DNA of 64,000 bases, from the NCBI RefSeq assembly GCF_043555985.1, contig NZ_JBIGIC010000007.1:248001-312000 (forward strand), written 5' to 3'. Made by a program: the position numbers and the translations under genes. Positions 16,858 to 25,118 of the stretch are shown here, piece by piece (position 1 is the stretch's first letter; each line of letters begins with the position of its first letter). Source of the stretch: Pelomonas candidula. Lineage in GTDB: Bacteria; Pseudomonadota; Gammaproteobacteria; Burkholderiales; Burkholderiaceae_C. Below the pieces are notes generated by a model. The model was given only the letters and a program-made list of their open reading frames with translations. It was not told where the DNA came from and made no database searches.

Positions 16858-18294
16858 ATGCAGACCGCCTTCGATGAAATGAAAGCCGCGGGGGGCAACG
16901 CCACCCGCGCCCACTACGAGGCCTACGCCCGCTGGCTGGCCGAGCAGCCCGAGTCGCTGATGCGCGAACGGCGGGAGCAGGCTGAGCTGATCTTCCGCCG
17001 CGTGGGCATCACCTTCGCCGTCTACGGCGACAAGGACTCCGGGGAGGGCACCGAGCGCCTGATCCCCTTCGACCTGATCCCGCGGGTCATCCCGGCGGCC
17101 GAGTGGACGTCTATGCAGGCCGGCCTGGCCCAGCGCGTGACGGCGCTGAACCGCTTCATCCACGACGTCTATCACGACCAGGAAATCCTGAAGGCCGGCA
17201 TCGTGCCTGCCGACGAGATCCTGAAGAACGCGCAGTTCCGCAAGGAGATGATGGGCGTGGACGTGCCGGGCAATGTCTACAGCCACATCGCCGGCGTCGA
17301 CATCGTGCGCGCCGGCAATGCTGACGGCTCGGGCGACTACTACGTGCTGGAGGACAACCTGCGCGTGCCCAGCGGCGTGAGCTACATGCTCGAGAACCGC
17401 AAGATGATGATGCGGCTCTTCCCCGAGCTCTTCGTCAGCCACCGCATCGCGCCGGTCGCCCACTACCCCGACCTGCTGCTGGACACGCTGCGCAGCGTGG
17501 CGCCGCCCGGCGTGGCCGACCCGACCGTCGTCGTCATGACGCCGGGCATGTACAACTCGGCCTACTTCGAGCATGCCTTCCTCGCGCAGCAGATGGGCGT
17601 GGAGCTGGTGGAGGGGCAGGACCTGTTCGTCGATGGTGGCTTCGTCTACATGCGCACGACCCGCGGCCCCAGGCGGGTGGACGTCATCTACCGCCGCATC
17701 GACGACGACTTCCTCGATCCGCAGGTCTTCCGCGCCGACTCGCAGCTGGGCTGCGCGGGGCTGGTAAATGCCTACAAGGCCGGCAAGGTGACGCTGTCCA
17801 ACGCCATCGGCACGGGCATCGCGGACGACAAGTCCATCTACCCCTACGTGCCGAAGATGATCGAGTTCTATCTCGGCGAGAAGCCCATCCTGCAGAACGT
17901 GCCGACCTACGTCTGCCGCGAGAAGGACGACCTGGCCTACACGCTGGCGCACCTCTCCGAGCTTGTCGTCAAGGAGGTGCACGGTGCCGGCGGCTACGGC
18001 ATGCTGGTCGGCCCGGCGGCGACGAAGGACGAGATCGAGGCCTTCCGCGCGCGGCTGCTGGCCAACCCCGGCAACTACATCGCGCAGCCGACGCTGTCGC
18101 TGTCCACCTGCCCAACCTTCGTCGAGAGCGGTGTGGCGCCGCGTCACATTGACCTGCGACCCTTCGTGCTCTCGGGCTCGACGGTGCGCATGGTGCCGGG
18201 CGGGCTCACCCGCGTCGCGTTGAAGGAGGGCTCCTTGGTGGTGAACAGCAGCCAGGGTGGTGGGACCAAGGACACCTGGGTGCTGGAAGACTGA
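16858..18294 (+). CDS. Circularly permuted ATP-grasp protein (DUF404/DUF407 type)
   Basis: 478 aa, full length for the family. Characteristic segments are LIPFDLIPRVIPAAEW, LNRFIHDVYHDQEIL, YYVLEDNLRVPSGVSYMLEN, VVVMTPGMYNSAYFEHAFLA and LVVKEVHGAGGYGMLVGP. Family knowledge: circularly permuted ATP-grasp enzymes are predicted amidoligases joining a carboxylate and an amine at the expense of ATP. They are encoded with alpha-E and transglutaminase-like proteins, as here. It is the first gene of the alpha-E/transglutaminase unit, and the remnant alpha-E start follows 16 bp downstream. The ATG at 16858 is preceded by gagagg; longer frames add no family sequence. Confidence 0.92.
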   Translation: MQTAFDEMKAAGGNATRAHYEAYARWLAEQPESLMRERREQAELIFRRVGITFAVYGDKDSGEGTERLIPFDLIPRVIPAAEWTSMQAGLAQRVTALNRFIHDVYHDQEILKAGIVPADEILKNAQFRKEMMGVDVPGNVYSHIAGVDIVRAGNADGSGDYYVLEDNLRVPSGVSYMLENRKMMMRLFPELFVSHRIAPVAHYPDLLLDTLRSVAPPGVADPTVVVMTPGMYNSAYFEHAFLAQQMGVELVEGQDLFVDGGFVYMRTTRGPRRVDVIYRRIDDDFLDPQVFRADSQLGCAGLVNAYKAGKVTLSNAIGTGIADDKSIYPYVPKMIEFYLGEKPILQNVPTYVCREKDDLAYTLAHLSELVVKEVHGAGGYGMLVGPAATKDEIEAFRARLLANPGNYIAQPTLSLSTCPTFVESGVAPRHIDLRPFVLSGSTVRMVPGGLTRVALKEGSLVVNSSQGGGTKDTWVLED

Positions 18295-18310
18295 AGAGGG
18301 AGACGACGAG

Positions 18311-18469
18311 ATGCTTTCAAGAACCGCTGACCACCTCTTCTGGCTGAGCCGCTACATCGAAAGAGCCGTTCAAGCGCGAAGCGCTTGGGGCGAAGCCACA
18401 ACACGGCGGCGCGCGCCAGCGCGCGCGGGGTTTTCGGCCAACGAGGGGGAGTCGAAGCATGCTGTCTAG
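18311..18469 (+). pseudogene. Truncated duplicate of the alpha-E gene start
   Basis: A 52-codon frame whose first 19 residues, MLSRTADHLFWLSRYIERA, are identical to the first 19 of the intact alpha-E gene at 18459. Ten of the 18 codons after the ATG differ, and all ten differences are synonymous (for example ctt/ctg, tca/tct, aga/agg, aga/cgg). From codon 20 the frame runs into unrelated Arg/Ala-rich sequence and stops at TAG 18467-18469, overlapping the start of the intact gene in another frame. It has its own ribosome site (gaggg). It could be the stump of a deleted paralogue or a translated leader that couples to the real gene. Confidence 0.75.
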
Positions 18470-19403
18470 GACTGCTGATCATCTGTTTTGGCTGAGCCGC
18501 TACATCGAGCGGGCCGAAAACACGGCCCGGATGCTCGACATCGCCTACCAGACGTCGCTGCAGCCGCAGTCCGCCGACGAATCCGAGCAGACCTGGCGCA
18601 GCCTGGTGTCCATCTCCGAGCTGAACGGCCTGTACGGTGCCAAGTACTCGACGATCAACGCGCGCAACGTCATGGAGTTCATGGTGGCCGACGAGAGCAA
18701 CCTCTCGTCCATTTTCAACTGCCTGCGCGCGGCGCGCGAGAACGCCCGGGCCGTGCGCGGCGCGCTGACGACCGAGGTCTGGGAGACGATGAACCAGACC
18801 TGGCTGGAGTTCCGCCGGCTACTTCGCGAGGGCGCGCTAACGCGTGACCCGTCGCAGCTGTTCGAGTGGGTCAAGTACCGCTCGCACCTGTCGCGCGGCG
18901 TGACGGTCGGCACGATGCTGCAGGACGAGGCCTTCCACTTCATCCGCATCGGCTCCTTCCTGGAGCGGGCCGACAACACGGCGCGGCTGCTGGACGTCAA
19001 GTTCTATCGCCAGGAGCAGACGCAGGGTGACGACGACGCCGCACGCGACTTCTACTACTGGTCGGCCGTGCTGCGCTCGGTGTCGGGCTTCGAGATCTAC
19101 CGCAAGGTCTACAGCAACGTCATCCAGCCCGACAAGGTCGCCGAGCTGCTGATCCTGCGGCCTGACATGCCGCGGTCGCTGTCGCACTGCGTGACGCGCA
19201 TGCTGGCCAACCTCAAGCGGGTGGCCAACGGCCATTCCGCCGAGACGCTGCGCCGCACCGGCCGGCTGGAAGCCGAGCTGGCCTTCGGCCGCATCGACGA
19301 GATCCTGGCAGAGGGGCTGCATCCGTTCCTCGACGGCTTCCTCGCCGAGGTGGCCGACCTGGGCTCGGCGATCAGCCGGGACTTTCTGGTTCCGTCGACC
19401 TGA
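18459..19403 (+). CDS. Alpha-E domain protein (DUF403)
   Basis: 314 aa, all-alpha, the complete family domain. It opens with the hallmark MLSRTADHLFWLSRYIERAE and contains the repeated segment IRIGSFLERADNTARLLDVKF, showing the internal duplication typical of alpha-E proteins. The biochemical role is unknown. The family is nearly always encoded with circularly permuted ATP-grasp and transglutaminase-like genes, so it probably serves the same peptide-modification pathway. SD gggggag precedes the ATG. Its start overlaps the end of the truncated duplicate frame. Confidence 0.93.
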   Translation: MLSRTADHLFWLSRYIERAENTARMLDIAYQTSLQPQSADESEQTWRSLVSISELNGLYGAKYSTINARNVMEFMVADESNLSSIFNCLRAARENARAVRGALTTEVWETMNQTWLEFRRLLREGALTRDPSQLFEWVKYRSHLSRGVTVGTMLQDEAFHFIRIGSFLERADNTARLLDVKFYRQEQTQGDDDAARDFYYWSAVLRSVSGFEIYRKVYSNVIQPDKVAELLILRPDMPRSLSHCVTRMLANLKRVANGHSAETLRRTGRLEAELAFGRIDEILAEGLHPFLDGFLAEVADLGSAISRDFLVPST

Positions 19404-19444
19404 GGTGCTGGCGTTGACCAATCTTTCTGGGCGTCCAAGGGAGA

Positions 19445-20096
19445 GTTGGTCAGTGGCGAGGCCCGTGCCGGGATTTGCCTTCGGCGAAACCTTCGGTTTT
19501 CGCCTTGGCGGGCGACCTACTTTGGCTTCGCCGAAACCTTCGGTTTTCTTGTGCGGACAAGAAAGTAGGCAAAGAAGCCGCCCCTGCAAAACCGCCCCTT
19601 CGGGGTTCGCTGCGATGCTCGAAGCCCAGGGCCGCGCCGAACTCACTTCGCTACGCTCCGTTCAAACAAGCGGCGCGAAGTCAGTTCTTGAAGCGCGCTT
19701 CGCGCGCGCCCTGGGCTTCTGCGCTTCTCGGCGGTTTAGAAGGGGAACCCCGAGCAGCCAACAGCCAACAGCCAAACCCGAAAGCCGGCTGGCGTTGGCT
19801 GTTCGGCATGCCCCCTTTAGCACCGCCGAGGAACGGAAGGTCTTGAGGCCGTGCGCGCAGCGCACTTCAAGAACTGACTTCGCGCGGCTGTCTGAGCGCA
19901 GCGTAGCGAAGCGAGTTCCGCGCGAGGCCTCAAGACCTGATTACCGCAGGGAACCCGAAGCGAAGCGCAGGGCGGTGCGGTCGGGGGGAGCTCTTTGCCT
20001 ACTTTCTGGCGGTCCAGAAAGTAGGTCGCCCGCCGGGGCGAAAACCGAAGGTTTCGCCGAAGGCAAATCCCGGCATGGGCCTGGCCATCAGACAAC
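19445..20096. repeat. About 650-bp near-palindromic intergenic element
   Basis: This fills almost all of the 717-bp gap between the alpha-E and transglutaminase genes; no credible gene lies in it. The outer arms 19460-19520 and 20021-20081 are inverted copies with 58 of 61 bases matching by hand alignment, and weaker pairing continues outward to about 19445 and 20096. Inward, arms around 19632-19706 and 19850-19925 pair again, and near the centre (about 19770) a third pair flanks three direct copies of agccaac. The outer part also holds smaller palindromes around gaaagtaggcaaag. It is symmetric on both strands. It may be a MITE-like or other dispersed repeat of Burkholderiales; no target-site duplication is evident. 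Confidence 0.8.
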
Positions 20097-20120
20097 AGCA
20101 GCGAAGTAGCAGACCACATC

Positions 20121-23100
20121 ATGTCCATCCACGTCGCCCTCAAACACGTCACCCGCTACAAGTACGACCGCCCGGTGCAGCTTGGCCCGCAGGTCGTGCG
20201 CCTGCGCCCGGCGCCACACTGCCGCACGCCCGTCCTCAGCTATTCGCTGCGGATCGAGCCCGCCAAGCACTTCATCAACTGGCAGCAGGACCCGTTCGCG
20301 AACTACCTCGCGCGGCTGGTCTTCCCCGAGAAGACGACCGAGTTCACCGTCACGGTGGACCTCGTCGCCGAGATGGCGGTGTACAACCCGTTCGACTTCT
20401 TCCTGGAGCCGCACGCGCAGACCTTCCCTTTCGCCTACGACGAGGCCCAGCAGATTGAGCTGGCGCCTTATCTGCAGGCCGGCCCGGCCACGCCGCTGCT
20501 GGCGGCCTACCTGAAGGACATCCCGCGCACCGAGCGCGCGACCATCGACTTCCTCGTCGACCTGAACCAGCGCGTCCAGAACAGCGTCTCCTACCTGATC
20601 CGCCTGGAGCCCGGCGTGCAGACGCCCGAGGAGACGCTGCAGAAGGCCTCCGGCTCCTGCCGCGACTCCGGCTGGCTGCTGGTCGAGCTGCTGCGCCACC
20701 TGGGCCTGGCGGCGCGTTTCGTGTCGGGCTACCTGATCCAGCTGACGCCCGACGAGAAGGCGCTGGACGGCCCGAGCGGCACCGAGGTCGACTTCACCGA
20801 CCTGCACGCCTGGTGCGAGGTCTACCTGCCCGGCGCCGGCTGGATCGGCCTGGACCCGACCTCGGGCCTGCTGGCCGGTGAGGGCCACATCCCGCTGGCC
20901 GCCACGCCCACGCCCGGCAGCGCCGCGCCCATCAGCGGCGCGGTGGACGAGAGCGAGGTCGAGTTCGGCCACGAGATGGGCGTCACGCGCATCTACGAGT
21001 CGCCGCGCGTGACCAAGCCCTACACCGAGGAGCAATGGGCCGAGGTGCTCAAGCTCGGTGAGCAGGTCGACCGCGACCTCGTCGCCGCCGATGTGCGGCT
21101 GACGATGGGCGGCGAGCCCACCTTCGTCGCCGTCGACGACCGCGACGCGCCGGAGTGGAACACCGAGGCGCTGGGCCCGACCAAGCGCCTGTACGCGCAG
21201 CAGCTCACGCACAAACTGCGCGACGAATACGGCCAGGGCGGCTTCCTGCACTTCGGCCAGGGCAAGTGGTACCCCGGCGAGCAGTTGCCGCGCTGGGCGT
21301 TGTCCATCTACTGGCGCGCCGACGGCCAGCCCTGCTGGCGCAACCCCGACTGGTTCGCCGACGAGCGCGAGGGCCACGCCTACACCAGCGAGCACGCCAA
21401 GACCTTCATGGGCGCGTTGACCGCGCGCCTGGGCCTGCCGGACACGCATGTGCAGCCCGGCTTCGAGGACACCTGGTACTACCTGTGGCGCGAGCGCCGC
21501 CTGCCGGTCAACGTCGACCCGTTCGACTCGCGGCTGGACGACGAGCTGGAGCGCGTGCGCCTGCGCCGCGTGTTCGAGCAGGGGCTCAGCCACGTCGTCG
21601 GCTACGTGCTGCCCATCCGCCACGCCGGCGACTCCCCGGCGCTGGCCGGCACGCGCTGGCAGACCGGCCCGTGGTTCTTCCGCGATGAGCGCCTCTACCT
21701 CTTTCCCGGCGACTCGCCGATGGGCTGGCGGCTGCCGCTGGACTCGCTGCCCTGGGTCACCAAGGGCGACTATCCCTACCTGATCGAGCAGGACCCGTTC
21801 GCGCCGCGCGGCATGCTGCCCGCCGCGGCGGCACTGAAGGCGCAGGTGCGGGGCGTCACGTCCAGCGGGCACTCGTCGGGCCTGCGCGGCGGCGCCGAGG
21901 CGGGTCGGGGCTTCGCGCCCGGCGAGTCACCTTGGCCCGCACCGGCCACGGCGTCCGCACCCGCCACCGCGCCCGCCCGCTTCGAGAACGCGCACGGGAT
22001 CACGCGCACCGCGCTGTGCGTCGAAGCCCGTGACCCGCGGCGAGCCAACGGCCCGGCGGCCGAGGCCAACGGCACGGCCACCGGCGTGCTCTACGTCTTC
22101 ATGCCGCCGCTGGAGAAGCTGGAGCACTACCTGGAACTGTTGGCGGCGGTGGAAGCCGCCTGCGAGGACACCGGCTTCAAGATCGTGCTGGAAGGCTATC
22201 CGCCGCCCCGCGACCCGCGGCTTAAGCTGCTGGCCGTCACGCCCGACCCGGGCGTCATCGAGGTCAACATCCACCCGGCGCACAGCTGGGGCGAGCTGGT
22301 CCAGCACACCGAGTTCCTGTACGAGGCGGCGCGCCTCACGCGGCTGTCGACCGAGAAGTTCATGATCGACGGCCGCCACAGCGGCACCGGTGGCGGCAAC
22401 CACTTCGTGCTGGGCGGCGCCACGCCGGCGGACTCGCCCTTCTTGCGCCGCCCGTCGCTGCTCGCATCGCTGCTGGCCTACTGGCACAACCACCCGTCGC
22501 TGAGCTATCTGTTCAGCGGCCTCTTCATCGGCCCGACCAGCCAGGCGCCGCGCGTGGACGAGGCGCGCAACGACCAGTTGCGCGAGCTGGAGATCGCCCT
22601 CAACGAGATCCACAAGCTGGGCAACGACGTGCCGCCCTGGCTCATCGACCGCACGCTGCGCAACGTGCTGGTGGACGTGACCGGCAACACGCACCGCAGC
22701 GAGTTCTGTATCGACAAGCTCTACTCGCCGGACTCCACCACCGGCCGCCTGGGCCTGCTGGAGCTGCGCGCCTTCGAGATGCCGCCGCATGCGCGCATGA
22801 GCATCGTGCAGCAGCTGCTGCTGCGCGCGCTCGTCGCGCGGTTCTGGAGCCGCCCGTATCGCGCGCCGCTGGTGCGCTGGGGCACCGAGCTGCACGATCG
22901 CTGGCTGCTGCCGCATTTCGTGCGCGACGACTTCGCCGACGTCATGCAGGACATGGCCCAGGCCGGCTACGCGCTGGACGCGGACTGGTTCGCGCCGCAC
23001 TTCGAGTTCCGCTTCCCCAAGGTCGGCGAGTTCGCCGCACGCGGCGTCCACGTGACGTTGCGCGGCGCGCTGGAGCCCTGGCACGTGATGGGCGAGGAAG

Positions 23101-23555
23101 GTTCGGCCGGCGGCACGGTGCGCTACGTGGATTCGTCGCTGGAGCGGCTGGAGGTGCATGTGAGCGGCCTCGTCGACCCGCGCCACCGCATCACCGTCAA
23201 TGGCCAGCCGCTGCCGCTGCAGCCCACCGGCCGCGTCGGCGAGTTCGTCTGCGGCGTGCGCTATCGCGCCTGGCTGCCGCCGTCGGCGCTGCACCCGACC
23301 ATCGGCATCCACGCACCGCTGACGCTGGACCTCGTCGACACCTGGCAGCAGAAGTCGCTGGGCGGATGCCGCTATTTCGTCGCCCACCCGGGCGGGCGCA
23401 ACTACGCGACGCTGCCGGTCAACGCCTACGAGGCCGAGAGCCGCCGCCTCGCGCGCTTCACGGCCATCGGCCACACGCCGGGCCGTGTCGACGTGAAGGA
23501 GCCCAAGCGCAGCCTGGAGTTCCCGTTCACGCTGGACCTGCGCAAGCCGGGGTGA
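20121..23555 (+). CDS. Transglutaminase-like protein fused to DUF2126
   Basis: 1144 aa. Residues 1-80 form the bacterial transglutaminase N-terminal domain (IHVALKHVTRYKYDRPVQLG). Residues about 150-260 form the Cys-protease-like core, with Cys near 180 (SGSCRDSGWLL), His near 229 (LHAWCEVY) and Asp near 245 (GLDPTSG), a complete triad. The remaining ~850 residues are DUF2126, recognised from VRLTMGGEPTFVAVDDRDAPEWNTEALG and GTGGGNHFVLGGATPADSPF. In family terms it is a predicted peptidase or amidase working with ATP-grasp and alpha-E partners. Its start lies beyond the long palindrome, so transcription from the alpha-E gene would have to cross that structure. Cytoplasmic, with no signal peptide. 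Confidence 0.93.
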   Translation: MSIHVALKHVTRYKYDRPVQLGPQVVRLRPAPHCRTPVLSYSLRIEPAKHFINWQQDPFANYLARLVFPEKTTEFTVTVDLVAEMAVYNPFDFFLEPHAQTFPFAYDEAQQIELAPYLQAGPATPLLAAYLKDIPRTERATIDFLVDLNQRVQNSVSYLIRLEPGVQTPEETLQKASGSCRDSGWLLVELLRHLGLAARFVSGYLIQLTPDEKALDGPSGTEVDFTDLHAWCEVYLPGAGWIGLDPTSGLLAGEGHIPLAATPTPGSAAPISGAVDESEVEFGHEMGVTRIYESPRVTKPYTEEQWAEVLKLGEQVDRDLVAADVRLTMGGEPTFVAVDDRDAPEWNTEALGPTKRLYAQQLTHKLRDEYGQGGFLHFGQGKWYPGEQLPRWALSIYWRADGQPCWRNPDWFADEREGHAYTSEHAKTFMGALTARLGLPDTHVQPGFEDTWYYLWRERRLPVNVDPFDSRLDDELERVRLRRVFEQGLSHVVGYVLPIRHAGDSPALAGTRWQTGPWFFRDERLYLFPGDSPMGWRLPLDSLPWVTKGDYPYLIEQDPFAPRGMLPAAAALKAQVRGVTSSGHSSGLRGGAEAGRGFAPGESPWPAPATASAPATAPARFENAHGITRTALCVEARDPRRANGPAAEANGTATGVLYVFMPPLEKLEHYLELLAAVEAACEDTGFKIVLEGYPPPRDPRLKLLAVTPDPGVIEVNIHPAHSWGELVQHTEFLYEAARLTRLSTEKFMIDGRHSGTGGGNHFVLGGATPADSPFLRRPSLLASLLAYWHNHPSLSYLFSGLFIGPTSQAPRVDEARNDQLRELEIALNEIHKLGNDVPPWLIDRTLRNVLVDVTGNTHRSEFCIDKLYSPDSTTGRLGLLELRAFEMPPHARMSIVQQLLLRALVARFWSRPYRAPLVRWGTELHDRWLLPHFVRDDFADVMQDMAQAGYALDADWFAPHFEFRFPKVGEFAARGVHVTLRGALEPWHVMGEEGSAGGTVRYVDSSLERLEVHVSGLVDPRHRITVNGQPLPLQPTGRVGEFVCGVRYRAWLPPSALHPTIGIHAPLTLDLVDTWQQKSLGGCRYFVAHPGGRNYATLPVNAYEAESRRLARFTAIGHTPGRVDVKEPKRSLEFPFTLDLRKPG

Positions 23556-23556
23556 T

Positions 23557-23592
23557 GTAGCACAATTGCGCTACTCAACGCAGGAGTAGCGC
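23557..23592 (+). promoter_or_regulatory. Candidate operator and leader hairpin of the toxin-antitoxin operon
   Basis: An 18-bp palindrome at 23557-23574 (gtagcacaattgcgctac, 16 of 18 bases symmetric) lies 19 bp before the antitoxin ATG. A second inverted repeat overlaps it, with gcgctact (23568-23575) pairing with agtagcgc (23585-23592) and placing the caggag ribosome site in the loop and stem. RHH antitoxins commonly bind palindromes at their own promoter, so autorepression is expected. The hairpin could also limit translation. Both roles are inference. Confidence 0.5.
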
Positions 23593-23593
23593 C

Positions 23594-23875
23594 ATGTCGA
23601 CAACCACGATCCGCCTCGATGACGACCTCAAGCAGCGGCTCGGCGAGGCGGCTGCACGTGCCGGCAAGACGGCGCACGCCTTCATCCGCGACGCCATCGC
23701 CGAGTCCGTTGAGCAAGCGGAGTTCGACGCGGAGATGGACCGCATCTGCGAGGAGCGCTGGGCGGAGTTCCTGAAGACGGGCGAGGCCATTCCGTGGGAT
23801 GACGTCAAGGCCTACATGAAGGCGACCGCGGCTGGCGAGCAGGCAGAACGTCCCGTGCCAAGAAAGGTCTTCTGA
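23594..23875 (+). CDS. Ribbon-helix-helix antitoxin
   Basis: 93 aa. The N-terminal RHH DNA-binding domain begins TTTIRLDDDLKQRLGEAAARAGKTAHAFIRDAIAE, with the beta strand TTIRLDDD and two helices. The acidic C-terminal half (EFDAEMDRICEERWAEFLKTGE) would wrap the toxin. It neutralises the RelE/ParE-like toxin encoded next and probably represses its own operon through the palindrome just upstream. Its stop and the toxin start overlap (TGATG at 23873-23877). Confidence 0.9.
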   Translation: MSTTTIRLDDDLKQRLGEAAARAGKTAHAFIRDAIAESVEQAEFDAEMDRICEERWAEFLKTGEAIPWDDVKAYMKATAAGEQAERPVPRKVF

Positions 23876-24159
23876 TGACCGCGGTCCAGTTCACGCCATT
23901 TGCATTGGCTGATCTGGAGCGGATTCGAGATTTCCTGCGAGTGCATGACCCCGACAACATCGTGGAACGAATCGATGAATTGTTGGAGGGCCTCGATGTG
24001 CTGACCCATGCCCCCGAGATGGGTCGTCGCACGGGGCGGAGAGCAAGAGAACTGGTGATCGGCCGCGCGGCGCGCGGCTATGTTGTTCGCTACGAGTACA
24101 TGCCACGCATCGACACTGTTTTCGTGACGCAGGTGCGTCATCAGCGCGAGTCGCGCTAG
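23875..24159 (+). CDS. RelE/ParE family toxin
   Basis: 94 aa. It has the compact ParE/RelE fold signature, with VQFTPFALADLERIRDFL at the N-terminus, MGRRTGRRARELVIGRAARGYVVRYEY in the core and VFVTQVRHQRESR at the end. ParE members poison gyrase and RelE members cut ribosomal mRNA; sequence alone does not decide, although RelE-type catalytic residues are not obvious. It is coupled to the antitoxin by overlapping start and stop codons. The pair sits between the two halves of the ATP-grasp/alpha-E region, 14 bp before the hydrolase gene. Confidence 0.88.
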   Translation: MTAVQFTPFALADLERIRDFLRVHDPDNIVERIDELLEGLDVLTHAPEMGRRTGRRARELVIGRAARGYVVRYEYMPRIDTVFVTQVRHQRESR

Positions 24160-24172
24160 CGGCCAGACATCC

Positions 24173-25036
24173 ATGCACATCGAAATCCAACCCGGCATCC
24201 GCCTCTTCGTCGACATCGAAGGTCTCGGCCTGGTACCGGACGGCCGCACGTTGAAGGAAAAGCCCACCCTCGTGCTCATCCACGGCGGCCCGGGTTTCGA
24301 CCACACCGCCTTCCGCCCCTTCTTCAGCCGCTTCACGGACCTGTGCCAGGTCGTCTATTTCGACCAGCGCGGCCATGGCCGCAGCGACCCGCGGCCGCTG
24401 GACGAGATGCGGCTGGACGTGTTCGCCGACGACGTCGTGCGGCTGTGCGATGCGCTGGGTGTCACCAGGCCCATCGTGCTGGGCCAGAGCTTCGGCGGCT
24501 TCGTCGCGCAGCGTTACCTGGCGCGGCACCCGGCGCATCCGCGCAAGGTCGTGCTGTCCAGCACGTCGCACCACTTCGGCCTGGCGCGCAAGGTCGAACG
24601 TTTCGGCGCGCTGGGTGGCCCCGATGCCGCCCGGGTCACGCGCGACTTCTGGGAGCGCCCCGGCCCCGACACCTGGGCCGCCTACGAGCAGCATTGCCGC
24701 CACCTCTACAACACCCGGCCCAAGAACCCCGACGCGGGCGGCTGGATGCAGTTCAGGCCCGACATCCTGTTCGAGCACACGCGCACCGAGCTGCCGGGCA
24801 TGGACCTGCGGCCGGGCCTGGCGAACGTGCAGTGCCCCGTGCTCGTCATGGCCGGCGAAATGGACCCCGTCACGCCGCCGCAGGACGCCGAAGAGATCGG
24901 CGCCGCCATACCGCCGCAATGGCTCGCCGGGTTCGAGCGCTTCCCCGGCGTCGGCCACGGCCCGTGGCGCGACGACCCCGAGGCCGCCGAGCGCGTGCTG
25001 CGTGCCTTCCTGGCGTCGCAGTCCGCCGCCGGCTGA
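24173..25036 (+). CDS. Alpha/beta hydrolase, proline iminopeptidase-like
   Basis: 287 aa. The oxyanion motif HGGPG (about residues 39-43) is typical of the S33 prolyl aminopeptidase group. The nucleophile Ser lies in VLGQSFGGFVAQ (near 106), the Asp in GEMDPVTPPQ and the His in GVGHGPWRD, so the triad is complete. No signal peptide. It may remove N-terminal residues from peptides or act on small esters or amides; the family is too broad to say. Its location between the two amidoligase-like operons is suggestive of peptide processing but unproven. Confidence 0.88.
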   Translation: MHIEIQPGIRLFVDIEGLGLVPDGRTLKEKPTLVLIHGGPGFDHTAFRPFFSRFTDLCQVVYFDQRGHGRSDPRPLDEMRLDVFADDVVRLCDALGVTRPIVLGQSFGGFVAQRYLARHPAHPRKVVLSSTSHHFGLARKVERFGALGGPDAARVTRDFWERPGPDTWAAYEQHCRHLYNTRPKNPDAGGWMQFRPDILFEHTRTELPGMDLRPGLANVQCPVLVMAGEMDPVTPPQDAEEIGAAIPPQWLAGFERFPGVGHGPWRDDPEAAERVLRAFLASQSAAG

Positions 25037-25118
25037 AAGAACGGGCGCTTCCCCGCCGCCGCGAGCGGGCCGTGGCGCGGACATTGCTCGACAATGCCTC
25101 TTCACCCCTGACCTGCCC

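Noticed and set aside
13016..18147. Long open frames opposite the amidohydrolase, TonB receptor and ATP-grasp genes
   Set aside because: They have no domain similarity and biased composition; the opposite strands carry clear family signatures.
19740..19800. Three agccaac repeats as a CRISPR-like or iteron array
   Set aside because: The units are only 7 bp, directly adjacent and unspaced, and belong to the centre of the palindromic element.
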